64,000 bases of DNA from Platycarya strobilacea (Eukaryota > Streptophyta > Magnoliopsida > Fagales > Juglandaceae), in NCBI GenBank assembly GCA_036898215.1, contig CM072557.1:11189501-11253500 (forward strand), in the 5' to 3' direction. Position numbers and translations under genes: made by a program. The notes below the pieces were generated by a model that did no database searches, had not been told where the DNA came from, and was given only the letters and a program-made list of their open reading frames with translations. Shown piece by piece: positions 9,728 through 19,691 of the stretch (within the stretch, counting starts at the first letter, position 1; each line of letters begins with the position of its first letter).

Positions 9728-12700
9728 ATGGCAATAACAACTGGGTGCTGTTTCACTCCCGCCCTTCCTCGTCTCTCCTCTCCTGTACAGAATCCTCAAA
9801 AATGCGTCCATTGCCTTCTGTGTCCCAGTTCCTTCAAACCCATTTCACCGTCCAAGCCAAACCCTTCTATTGCACTATCCAGGTCACCTATCCGAAACCC
9901 TTTGTGCGATTTTACGATTTTCTTGGTTCCTTTTCAATTTCTATTCGTTTTTGTCTTGGATCTTTCCCTTCAACTAAGTTTCCCTGAATTTTGTAACATA
10001 CTATAAACTCAGGTCCAGGACTTCTCCAACAACAGTGGTGGCACCGAAGCGAACGTACCGGATATTGGCGGTTTCTGGATTGGTCGAAGATAGTTCTGAG
10101 AAACAACCGGAGTTGGAACCGGAAGTCTCGGGCACGGTTCGCGTTCTTTTGTTATCTGTTGCTCCTTGTCATACTTATTAAATAACTGAATCTCAAATGA
10201 GATAAAAGTTGGGTAAAATCTTCCTTTTGGATTTGGGTATTGGTCGAAGGAGAAGTTCATGATTCTGATATTTTCCTATCGATGGTAATGGCATTAATCA
10301 CGGAATCAAGGAATTGTTGCGGTTAATGTTTTTTTTATTGGTAATCAAGAATTTTTTCATAAGAACAGGAAGTATAGTCTAAGTACACAAAAAGTATACG
10401 TGCAAAAATACCTAAATAGGGTTTACAATTGAAAGTAGAAAATCATGGACATCTAGCCCATTAAAATCAAGGACCCCCACCCATAAGAAAAAAGTTTTCA
10501 AGAATAGAACTTAAAGCTCATCCATTGTCCTCTCATGATCCTCAAAACATCTATCATTTTGCCTGCCAAATACACCAACACATGTTGACTTTGTTGCTCC
10601 TTTTGTAATTCTACATCGGTGGAATTTGTAAAAGGGGGCAGTTATAAAAGGAGGTCTAACCTCCTTAATTAAACACACTAGTCAGAAATTTATCTAGTAA
10701 TTTTTGACTTTAGTAAAATATCTCTATTGTTCTTTTTATATGTAAAAAGAAGAGATGTGAAAGTTAGAGTTTTACTAGTAGGAGAAGTTTTTGTGGATAT
10801 CGTTGGGATAAGGAGAAAAATTGTGTGATTGTAACAATTTTTAACAGTGTATTTTTTTCTCTGGGTCTAGTGGTTTTTCTCCTATTTTGAGAGTTTTCTA
10901 CATAAATTCTTATATTGTGTTTATTTCTTTATTTTTTTTGATATTCTGTCAAAAGTAGATTTTGGTGGGGGGAAGTTGGAAGGTCGAGATTTCTAACAAA
11001 TGGTATCAGAGACACTAGGTTCTTTTTGCAGGGTGGAGCTTTGGTGTGATAGTGTGGATACGTACGATCTAAGGAGATTCTGTCTAGGAGATTGAAAATT
11101 TTAAGCGTGTCTGTTGTGACCTTCCAATCTTTCTTAAGAACTTTAAAGTTCTGTTTAGGAATGATCGGTTTTTCTTGAGAACTTATTTAGTGGGTACTAT
11201 TTATTTTTACGGTAAAATTCATCGAAGCTATGTTAGGAGGTAGAGTTTCTAATCTTATTAGATTTGAGGTGGAGAAATTTGATGGGAGAATCAATTTTGG
11301 CTTGTGGCAAGTGCAAGTCAAGGATATCTTGATTCAATCAGGATTACACAAGACTTTGAAAAGCAGACCAGTCCCTGAAATCAGTAGCGGTCCAAGCGCT
11401 ATTGGTAAAACAAAGAGCAAATCTGGAATGAGCGATGAAGATTGAGAGAATTTGAATTTGAGAGCGGCAAGTGCGATTCGTCTGTGCTTGGCCAAGAATG
11501 TTCTTGCAAATGTACATGAAATATTTACGGCAAAGGGACTATGGAAAAAGCTCGAAGAGTTGTATCAGACGAAGAGTGTCTCGAATCGAGTGTACCTGAA
11601 GGAGCAATTTCATACACTGCGGATGAGTGAATGTATGATTATTTCAAATCATTTAAGTGTTCTCAATGGCATTGTCTCTGAGCTGGAATCTATTGGAGTT
11701 AAAATTGATGATGAGAATTAAGCCTTGAGGCTAATTTGGTCTCTTCCATCTTCCTATGAGCATATGAAGCCTATTTTGATACATGGAAAGGAGAAAATAA
11801 TTTTTTCAGAGGTTACTAGTAAACTTATTTTTGAAAAAAGAAGGCTAAGTAGTGGAAGTAATGGTTCACCTGAGAACTTAGTAATGGTGACAGTTAGTGA
11901 TTGGAAGAGGAAGAACTCCATGAAAAAGAAAGTAGTCTGTTGGGTGTGTGGACAACTTGGGCACGTCAAAAGAAATTGTCCAAGAGATGGAGCAGGTTCG
12001 TCAAGAGGCTCCAAGTCAGTAAATAGAGATATTGACAATGAAACTAACATCGTGTCTATCTTTACAGAAGACAGTGTCTATTAAAAAGAGATATGTACAT
12101 TTTCATGGCATGTTGCTAATATCAAAGTTGCTATGATAGAGGATATGTTAATGTTAGCTGTTCCACAAGTTTGCACACGGGTATTGGTTTGACATTGATG
12201 CAAGGTATGTGGTGGAAATTCATGTCGATGGCTAATGAACTTCCAGGAAAGCCAAACGTGGAAGTTGCACCATAATTTTTCAGCAAAGTTATTTTCAACA
12301 TGGGCCGAAGTGAAATGTTTGGAATTGGTTTATTTTGATACATGGAAAGGAGAAAATAATTTTTTCAGAGGTTACTAGTAAACTTATTTTTGAAAAAAGA
12401 AGGCTAAGTAGTGGAAGTAATGGTTCACCTGAGAACTTAGTAATGGTGACAGTTAGTGATTGGAAGAGGAAGAACTCCATGAAAAAGAAAGTAGTCTGTT
12501 GGGTGTGTGGACAACTTGGGCACGTCAAAAGAAATTGTCCAAGAGATGGAGCAGGTTCGTCAAGAGGCTCCAAGTCAGTAAATAGAGATATTGACAATGA
12601 AACTAACATCGTGTCTATCTTTACAGAAGACAGTGTCTATTAAAAAGAGATATGTACATTTTCATGGCATGTTGCTAATATCAAAGTTGCTATGATAGAG

Positions 12701-15700
12701 GATATGTTAATGTTAGCTGTTCCACAAGTTTGCACACGGGTATTGGTTTGACATTGATGCAAGGTATGTGGTGGAAATTCATGTCGATGGCTAATGAACT
12801 TCCAGGAAAGCCAAACGTGGAAGTTGCACCATAATTTTTCAGCAAAGTTATTTTCAACATGGGCCGAAGTGAAATGTTTGGAATTGGTTTATTTTGAGTG
12901 ATTATGCTTTTATGGTGGAGCATGATAGCGAAAGCTATAAAGATCTTCATTGGGGTAGAGCGTGGCTGTAGGATCAGTCAAAGTCGCAGGGTGGAGATTG
13001 TTGACTTTGTTGCTCCTTTTGTAATCTCACATTGGTGGGATTTGTAAAAAGGGGCATGTTATGTAGTTATAAAAGGAGACCTAATCTCTTTACTTAAATA
13101 CACCAGTCAAAAATTTATCTAGTAACTTTTGACTTTAGTAAAATTCTTTTGTTGTCCTTTTTGTATGTAAAAGGAAGATAGGTGAAAGTTAGAGTTTTAC
13201 TAGTGGGAGAAGTTTTTGTGGGTGTCGTTGGGGTGAGGAGAAAAATTGTGTGATTGTAACAATTTTTCACATAGCATATTTTCTTCTCTAGGTCTGGGGG
13301 TTTTTCTCCTGTTTTGGGAGTTTTTTACGTAAATTTTTGTGTTGTGTTTATTTTTCTATTTTTTTTGGTATTCTGTCAAAAGTAGATTTTGGTAGGGGGA
13401 ATTTGGGAGGTCAAGATTCCCAACAACACATACATATAAAATCTTCCATATTGCTGCCACTTGAGGATTGCCTTGGAGTCCAGCTTGCTAAAAACTTCAC
13501 CAGCCTATGAGGCATGACCCAAGATAATCTTATTCTTGCAAAAAAAAAAAAAAAAACATCCCACAAGGTCTTGTCCACCTCACAACATAGCACTAGTCCA
13601 ACACCATTACTCGACATTTCCTCAATGGTAAGAATCTTATTTAGGGATGTTGTCCAAACAAAAAAAAAAAAAAAAACTGCTTTTAGAGGGGCTTTTGTCT
13701 TCCATTATTCGTCCATGGAAAAGGTGTCATGCTTTGGCTAGTTAGAACTTGGTAGAACAATCTAAATGTGGTTAATGTATTAATTTTAGTTTGACAATGA
13801 GAATAGTGATGTATGCTTAGGGTGGCTATATAAGTATTAGGGAAATGATTGTACAGTCCTAACGTGTGCAAGGCTCACACATTCCCTTCGAAAAAAATGG
13901 ACAATTATGAGATTCACAAGAAAAAATCGATTTTTAATAATGGGTCTATTTTTTTTCAAAGGGAGTACAAAAAACTTGCACACCCTAAAATTGTATCTAG
14001 CATTACTCTAAGTATTGATATGACATGACTGGCACTCGAAGTCACAAACTGCCCAGGAAACGGGATTCACAAACTCATTTTGCACTTCTGTCTTAGCAAC
14101 TGTTATGAGCACTCTGAATAATATATTATGTATTTGCTTCTATTTAGGGAATGGGGGTGGGGAATTCAAATCCCATATATCAATCTCAAATGAGGTCCGG
14201 GGTTCAGTACCATTTGGGCCAAATGCCACTGGCAGCTTATTATTTCTTTCATGATTGCTTTTGTGAAGAAACTGAAATTTCACTCCTGCTTGATTTAATT
14301 GCCATGTGTTCTGTTTATGCTCAAACAGAATGACTAAAAGTGTCCAAAAACCAAAAGTAATGAACAAACTGATACCAAACTAAACTATTTGCTACAAAGA
14401 ATGACATGTATAGAATATGTAAGGTATCTTCTATGCGGGACCATTGTCTAACTGTAGAGCTGCAGAGCTCGAAGTCTTGACCAAGAGCTGAGCAGAATAA
14501 CGTAAAAACAATTCCGTAAAAACAATTCCGCTAACCCTGCTGACTGAAGAAGATTGAGGTTGAATAATTGATCTTATGTAGGCCATCTCAAGATGGCATG
14601 TACCAATAATGAACACCAATCTTGCAAAAAGCAAATTGACCAGTTGAGAGCCAAGAGCCTTGGTTAAAATATCAGCTACTTGATGAGAAGTACCAACATG
14701 GAAAATTTGTATCTTCTCCTTCACAATATGTCAATCTATCTCTATGTACTTGGCATGCTCATGAAATACAGATTGTATCTTCTCCTTCACAATGTGTCAA
14801 TCTATCTCTATGTACTTAGCGTGCTCATGAAATACAGATTTGTGGCAATATGATGTGCTGCAGGCATGTTGTCACAAAATGACTGAGCAGGTTGAGGTAA
14901 AACATGAAAACCTTGAGCAATGACATAAGCCTGCTCAATCCACAAACTGTGAAAGCCATTGATCTATACATGGCTTTTGCAGAATACCAAGAAACTGTGG
15001 CCAGCTTCTTAGATTTCCAAGACACAAGAGAATAAAAACTCAATTCCTTGTCTTGGACATTCTAGTATCAGAACAGCTTTCACAATCGAAGTTTTGGAAT
15101 GCCTTTATGGACAGAGAAGTTGAAGAGAAGAAAACAATATTATTAGTCCATTACACATCATTTGGGTCTTAAACCCACTACTTCACCCTCCACATCATTC
15201 TTGAAGGGGTAGGATGTGCCTACAATTCTTTGGCTTGTTTTTGAGAAACTATTTGCTCATATTTGAAATATGCACCCCCTTTCTCGCTTTATTTTATGTT
15301 TTTGTCCCTCAAAACCAAGCAGCATGCACTCACTATGTATTTTTTTGTTAATTTTTATTTTAACTCATTTTAGTTCCCAAAGTCCTCCATGCAGGGTGCA
15401 CATATTGACATAAAACTTCCAAGAAGAAGCTTGCTTGTACAATTTACTTGTGATTTGTGTGGTGAAAGAACAAAGAGGCTTGTTAATCGATTGGCCTATG
15501 AGCGGGGCCTTATTTATGTCCAGGTATTATCTATTTTCCTTTTAGTTTTATGATGGAAGAATTTATGTGGTATTTTTCTCGTTGATGGTGAAGCAAATGT
15601 TCATTTCCTTGAATTGTTTTCCTTCCATTGAATTATTCTTTTCAGGGCTGTATTATCATTATGATACTTGTGTTTCTAATTAGTTGTAATAAGAAAATGG

Positions 15701-16437
15701 GTTGGTATGAACTGATCAAAATCGGTTTGATATTTGCTATATTTTGGGAAGGCATCAAATAAGATTTTGAGTCAACATTCATTTATGTTTTCTTCCGACG
15801 TAGCCAAACTTGATATGGGTTTAAGTTCGAAGTCAGTACTCTGAATAGAGATTTAAGTTTTGTCACCTTATTACAAGTACCGTTTTTCAATAGTATTTGG
15901 GAACAGTGCATTTTCATGAAACTTATAGATTATGATCAACTTGAATAGGAATACAAATTAAGTCAGTTATTATTTGTGCTTGTGCCTGGTTACAGGCCAG
16001 CATCAAGACCCCAATGGAATCTAAAAGAGCAACTTTGAAAATAATAAAGAAAGCAGATTGCAACAAGCTAGGTTCTTCCTTATCTTTGATTGGGTCATGC
16101 CATTTCTATTATCAGAGATGGCATTGAGTTTTTTTTTTCTAGTTGCATAATTCATCTAAGGACTAAGTCTTACATAAAATCAATGTTTAATATTTTATTG
16201 TGCATTGTGTATATTGTTCACTGGATACTTTCGAGTCTTAAAAAAGGCTGGTTGACTAATGATATATTCGTACTTTAGAGCATAGGATCTTTTATGTTCA
16301 TTTGACCAACTGGGAATGCTTTTCATCAGTGTGCAGGGTGTCTTCGTTATCACAAATTAGTTGACAACATCGGCCTCATAGTTGAGTATGACTTACGGGA
16401 GGAAATCAATATGGACTCAGATACCGATGAACTTTGA
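9728..16437 (+). CDS. Zim17/DNL-type zinc finger protein, probably chloroplastic (4 exons)
   Basis: Zim17/HEP-type proteins bind Hsp70 in mitochondria or chloroplasts and keep it soluble. Exons are 9728-9882, 10013-10136 (or from 10019), 15374-15523 (or from 15395) and 16330-16437 (TGA); all join in frame to give about 178 residues. The N-terminus, MAITTGCCFTPALPRLSS onward, is rich in Ser/Pro and poor in acidic residues, like a plastid transit peptide. Exon 3 has IDIKLPRRSLLVQFTCDLCG and ERTKRLVNRLAYERGLIYVQ. Exon 4 has CAGCLRYHKLVDNIGLIVEY. Together these give the two CXXC pairs (CDLC, CAGC) and the HKLVDN box of the DNL zinc finger. IKLPRRSLLV and VEYDLRE are like Arabidopsis At1g68730 from memory. 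Intron 2 is about 5.2 kb and full of transposons. The reading is intact. The start is the first ATG in frame with the transit-like segment. Confidence 0.9.
10583..10998 (+). repeat. 5' LTR of gag-only copia element
   Basis: 416 bp, matching 12999-13425 with scattered substitutions and small indels. TATAAAAGG at about 10644 is a candidate TATA box. Confidence 0.92.
11001..11012 (+). promoter_or_regulatory. Primer binding site (initiator Met tRNA)
   Basis: TGGTATCAGAGA, two bases after the 5' LTR, is the standard plant LTR element primer site. Confidence 0.9.
11230..12084 (+). pseudogene. copia gag with CCHC knuckle, two in-frame stops
   Basis: A single frame of 285 codons is interrupted by TGA at 11443-11445 and TAA at 11719-11721, with no frameshift. 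It starts MLGGRVSNLIRFEVEKFDGR. Recognisable parts are the N-terminal FDGRINFGLWQ box of copia gag, KGLWKKLEELYQTKSVSNR with LYLKEQ-like wording (UBN2-type region), and LIWSLPSSYE. The zinc knuckle CWVCGQLGHVKRNC (C-X2-C-X4-H-X4-C) lies at about codons 237-250. Gag forms the virus-like particle. Two nonsense changes without shifts suggest relatively recent decay. Confidence 0.88.
11772..12889 (+). repeat. Exact-looking tandem duplication, 2 x 559 bp
   Basis: Units 11772-12330 and 12331-12889 cover the end of gag (zinc knuckle included) and the downstream non-coding part. I see no difference between the two copies. The word TATTTTGA occurs at the start of each unit and again just after the second (12890-12897), so duplication through 8-bp microhomology is likely. 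The LTRs of the same element differ at many positions, so the duplication is much younger than the insertion, unless it is an assembly artefact. Confidence 0.92.
12335..12643 (+). pseudogene. Second copy of gag C-terminus (from the tandem duplication)
   Basis: Repeats the last ~100 codons of gag, from HGKEKIIFSEV to FTEDSVY, including the CCHC knuckle, with no change. It lacks the gag N-terminus and is not expected to be translated on its own. Confidence 0.85.
12999..13425 (+). repeat. 3' LTR of gag-only copia element
   Basis: 427 bp, pair of 10583-10998; followed by ACACA. Confidence 0.92.
14403..15070 (-). pseudogene. copia RNase H fragment in intron 2 of the zinc finger gene
   Basis: The minus strand reads SFYSLVSWKSKKLATVSWYS, AKAMYRSMAFTVCGLSRL, a degenerate his-and-kin region, then VKEKIQ-like MKEKIQIFHVGTSHQVADIL and TKALGSQL: the end of copia RNase H. 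No LTR or primer site is attached, so it is a truncated piece; the borders are approximate. It contains a 66-bp tandem duplication. Confidence 0.85.
14707..14838. repeat. Tandem duplication, 2 x 66 bp
   Basis: Units start TTGTATCTTCTCC at 14707 and 14773 and differ at a few positions. Sixty-six is a multiple of three, so the RNase H frame is kept across the duplication. Confidence 0.88.
15524..16329 (+). other. Intron 3 of the zinc finger gene
   Basis: 806 bp with normal GT (GTATTA) and AG (CATCAG) ends. No repeats or open frames with recognisable content. Confidence 0.8.
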
Positions 16438-16673
16438 TATGTGGCATTCAGCTCATTAAGCTCGATTGAGTTCCCTGTTCAACAGTTCCATGTCTGTAAC
16501 AAATCAAAGCATCTTTTCATTAAAAATTAACCGTTTAAAATTTGGAACTGCAAAAACCTTGCAATTTGGCTCAGTCTCCTTATTATTCATTCCTATATCT
16601 TTTCTTATAATGAAATAATCATCTCTCCAGTATAACAACAAATCTTAATCATGCAAGATTTCCAGGAATTGTA
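16438..16673. other. Convergent 3' flank between zinc finger and AGP genes
   Basis: Only 236 bp separate the two stop codons, so both 3' UTRs and polyadenylation sites must lie here and may overlap. AATAAT/AATGAAATAA-like words are present for the forward gene near 16600. Confidence 0.6.
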
Positions 16674-17604
16674 TCATGTAAGAGCTAGCAGAATGGCAAA
16701 TACGACCCCTGTACTCATCCACCTTCCGGACCTTCCTCCCTGCTGATGTAGTGCAAGCCCTCCATTCTGTAAATCAAGAAAAAAAAATGAGGATGATTAT
16801 AAAAACATTTTTATGTGATCCATAAATATCGAACTATCCTGTTCAGAATTTTATATTTGGTTGTAGAAATTAGTTTGCCAGCAAACCAAGGAAATTGGAA
16901 GTTCAAGCAATTTAATAGACGAAAGGCGTTACCAAATTTGGTGATGGTGCCGGTGATGTTTCTTCTGTCTCTGCCACTGTAGGAGGTGCCGGGGGGCTCT
17001 GAATAGTTGGTGCTGGTGCTGGGGCATGATGATGTCTCTTGTGCCTGTGCCGTCTCTTCTTCTTGTGCTTTGTGGGAGCTGGAGCAGGTGAGGGCACCAA
17101 GATGGGTGCTGGAACTGGTGCTGGTGCCTGTGCTGGTGGTGATGGCAGTGGTGCTGGTGTCGGTGCCTTCTTTGCAGGGGCAGGCGCTGGTGGTGCTTGG
17201 CTTGGTACTGGAGATACCTGTGGTGGTGGTGTAGCTGGTGGTAGAGGTGGTGGTGTAGCTGGTGGTGGTGGCAATGCTGGTGGCTGTGATGGGGTCGAGA
17301 CAGGCGGAGTTTGTGGGGGTGGAATTTGAGGGGGTGGGACTGTTGGGCTTACAGTTGGTGGAGCTTTAGGAGGCGGTGAGGAGACAGGAGCTGTAGCAGG
17401 TGGGGGTGTTGCTGCACTTACTGGTGGTTGTGTTGCTGATGTTGGCGTGCTAGAAGCCGGCGGCGTTGCAGCAGGCAAATTAGATGGTGCGGCCGGTGTT
17501 GTAGTTGGCAAGTTAGCCGGTGCGGCCACCGGTGCTTGTGCATTGCCAAGAAATGGTGGAAAGCTAAGAAAAACCAGAAAGAAAGCACACAACATTGAAG
17601 CCAT
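16674..17604 (-). CDS. Lysine-rich classical arabinogalactan protein, GPI-anchored (2 exons)
   Basis: Exon 1 is 17604-16933 and exon 2 is 16766-16674 (TGA), 254 residues. Residues 1-24 form a signal peptide (MASMLCAFFLVFLSFPPFLG then NAQA). Residues about 25-178 are Pro/Ala/Ser/Thr-rich with many AP, SP, TP and PPP units, the sites hydroxylated and decorated with arabinogalactan. Residues 179-193 are KHKKKRRHRHKRHHH, the basic block that defines AGP17/18/19-type proteins. Exon 2 supplies NGGLALHQQGGRSGRWMSTG and a hydrophobic tail VVFAILLALT, a GPI-attachment signal. Reading exon 1 alone would end in NLVTPFVY six residues past the true donor and lose the anchor. Proteins of this type act at the plasma membrane/cell wall surface. 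The gene converges on the zinc finger gene. Confidence 0.92.
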
Positions 17605-17645
17605 TTCTGTGAAGATGAGAACTGATGAGACATATTGGAGGTTTG

Positions 17646-17652
17646 ATATATA
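17646..17652 (-). promoter_or_regulatory. Possible TATA box of the AGP gene
   Basis: On the minus strand, TATATAT lies 42-48 bases before the ATG and is followed by pyrimidine-rich leader sequence. That would give a very short 5' UTR, so a TATA-like word near 17690 is an alternative. Confidence 0.35.
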
Positions 17653-19085
17653 CGACAGAGAGGGAGTTGGGAGGAGTAAAAAACGGGCTGTATATTGTTG
17701 GAAGGAGAGATGTAATCCTCATGTGGTTGCTACGTCCCTTCTATTGATTTGGCGAACGAGGTTTTTAAGGCTTTTTGACCCTTCAAGGCTGAGGTTAGTA
17801 ATCGTGGTTCAACCTCACCTCACAATATGACAGAAGCTTTTATTACTTAACTTCCAAGTTTCATAATATGCCTACTGAAATCTTTTATTCAACCTTTTTC
17901 ACCATCGTTTCTGATACTGTTTCTTTGTTGTCACTATGATGATTAGGACTGAGTATGACAACTTAAGACTTTCTAGTCATCTGAATTTTGTACATATTCT
18001 CGTAAGAAACACGAAGTTGTCATTTCTTATGGCGATTTTGGCAAAAGGAAAGGACATTAAAATGATACAGCGAAAGCTAATAAACCCCTACCAACCATTT
18101 TTTTTTTTAAATTTTTTATATGTACGTATTACCATATAGATCCCAACATCTAACCTAAACACCGGTGACCACTCCCTATCCAATAGTTGGGTGCTTTAGA
18201 AGTTAGAACTCCTTCCTCTTCTAATTTCTGATGACCCAGATTTTATATAAAAGCCGAGAAACTCATCTTTGCCGTAAACAAACAGCCATTTCACGCCTGC
18301 TGCCAACCAAGAAAATGTCAGAAAGAGAAACCCTTAGTGGTTCCATGGCGATATCATAAACTCAGCAGGCTATTTGCTTGATGTTCAGTTTAAGATCAAG
18401 GAAAATAGTCTAGTCAACTCTTTTAAGTTTTTAACGCTAGAATTATGTTTGCCAATTATGTGCAAAAAACCTAAAGAAATAGATAAAAGTCTGGAATCGT
18501 ATATCATGTGAGGAAAGCTCATAATTTAGAATCAAATCCAAGATGTTCGAGTCTACAACTCATCCTAAACTCGCCTTCCAACCACTAGGCTACACCATTT
18601 TTACAACTTGGGCCCCATTTTTGACGTTTTAATTATTTAATAAAGCCATTAACATCAGAAAGATGTGAAGGATGGGAATGGGGGCTCTTCTTTCTTCTCT
18701 TTCTTCTCTTTCTTCCTTCTCCTCAGCTAGAAGAGCACACCTCGTCGGATTGTAATTCTGGGGTAGAATGGGTGGACAAGAGAAGCTGGCTTCCGTCCCA
18801 TTCCCAACTCCATACGAAAAAAGTGTAAAAAAACAAATAAATAAATTACAATTCACATGCAGAGGATAGACGAGGTCATAAAATAATATCATGATTGCTA
18901 GAGTGTACAGATTTTGACTGCAGAAGATAACAAGTATGCTGATTCATAGAAGGGAGACTAATAGTGCAAAACTTTCCTTCAATTTTTTATGTCAATGTAT
19001 TTTGTCCATGCCTTTGTTACGACATCGGAGATTCTGAGTTTGTTTCAGTAAAGTAAATAGATATAGTCTAGATAAAATATTCCAA
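17653..19085. other. AGP promoter region and intergenic DNA
   Basis: No protein family is recognisable. Apart from the AGP promoter it holds a pyrimidine-rich TTCT/TCTT tract at about 18686-18720 and several A/T runs. Confidence 0.5.
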
Positions 19086-19167
19086 AAAATTATGCAAGTA
19101 TTTTTTAATTAAAGGAGACAAATGCACGAAACTTTTCCATAAAATGGCAAACTCTTACTATCGAAAT

Positions 19168-19182
19168 AATGCTATTGAAGTT
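19168..19182 (+). repeat. Target site duplication of inner LINE (left)
   Basis: AATGCTATTGAAGTT, identical to 24172-24186. Confidence 0.9.
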
Positions 19183-19439
19183 AAAGTTTGAACCTAGCAA
19201 ATTGTAGATAATAGGTGTAAACTCTTGCTTTGGCTACTTCTCTCTCCTGACTTTTTCTTTCCGTAACTGAGAAAACTTTATGGTCCTCTTCAATGAAGAT
19301 ACCATCATGTTAGTGATGTTTGAGTTTTGCTTGGTTTAGCCAAAATTCTGCTTTTTAGTTCTTGTATATTGCGCTATGATGGGGTCAGTTAGGAACGTCA
19401 TTATCAATTATAATTGTTTTGAGTTTAGGAAGATGAATG

Positions 19440-19691
19440 CAAGATGATAGAAAATCATAGAGAGCGGATGTCGCAACGTGAACCACATTTCCATCGACAA
19501 ATTAACTTTGGGGTCGTTGGCTGCCATGTTAAAGGAAGGGGTAGTTGTTGGGGATACTTCTGAGTTCTATAGATTTTGGAGAAATGGGTATAAAGTTATG
19601 GTGTTACAGAGGCAGTCTATTGCCTTTGGGTGTTTCTTCTTTGTCAGATTTTGGCCATCGGCATGGCATGATCCTGATTCTGGAAGGAAGA
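19440..19691 (+). pseudogene. LINE ORF1-like (gag-like) segment, left of the solo LTR
   Basis: Reads SIDKLTLGSLAAMLKEG, then RNGYKVMVLQRQSIAFG. This is like the region of plant LINE ORF1 that leads to an (I)PEGR motif. The frame continues across the solo LTR: I-L-E-G-R-N-G-E-G is restored when the LTR and one target copy are removed. Family assignment rests on memory of LINE ORF1 wording. Confidence 0.5.

Larger units (their letters stand above)
10583..13425 (+). mobile_element. Gag-only (non-autonomous) copia LTR element, TSD ACACA
   Basis: LTRs 10583-10998 and 12999-13425 both start TGTTGACTTTG and end CAACA or TAACA. ACACA flanks the element at 10578-10582 and 13426-13430. The primer site TGGTATCAGAG follows the 5' LTR, and a purine-rich GCAGGGTGGAGA precedes the 3' LTR. 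Inside there is only a gag gene: no protease, integrase, RT or RNase H strings are visible in the 2 kb interior. It must have depended on another element's enzymes. It is inserted in a LINE fragment, which is itself in an intron. Confidence 0.92.
10330..13769 (-). mobile_element. 5'-truncated LINE fragment in intron 2 of the zinc finger gene, split by an LTR element
   Basis: About 590 bp of LINE lie in two pieces, 10330-10582 and 13431-13769, on either side of the inserted LTR element. The minus strand of the second piece reads FPWTNNGRQKPLKA, FVWTTSLNKILT, GLVLCCEVDKTLWD and RIRLSWVMPHRLVKFLASW, the zinc-binding RT tail of plant LINEs. The first piece continues it (CIWQAK, RCFEDH-like, RGQWMSF) and ends in a T run at 10328-10336, the copied poly(A) tail. 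GGTTAATGT occurs at 10321-10329 and 13770-13778, the expected target duplication. Confidence 0.8.

Noticed and set aside
12295..12609. Reverse open frame repeated at 11754-12050
   Set aside because: Antisense of gag; its repetition comes from the 559-bp tandem duplication.
17007..17329. Forward Gly/Val-rich open frames
   Set aside because: They are the antisense of the proline-rich AGP exon.
16912..17604. Single-exon AGP ending in NLVTPFVY
   Set aside because: AATTTG|GTAACG is a donor, and an acceptor at 16767 leads to a proper GPI signal, so the last six residues are intron.
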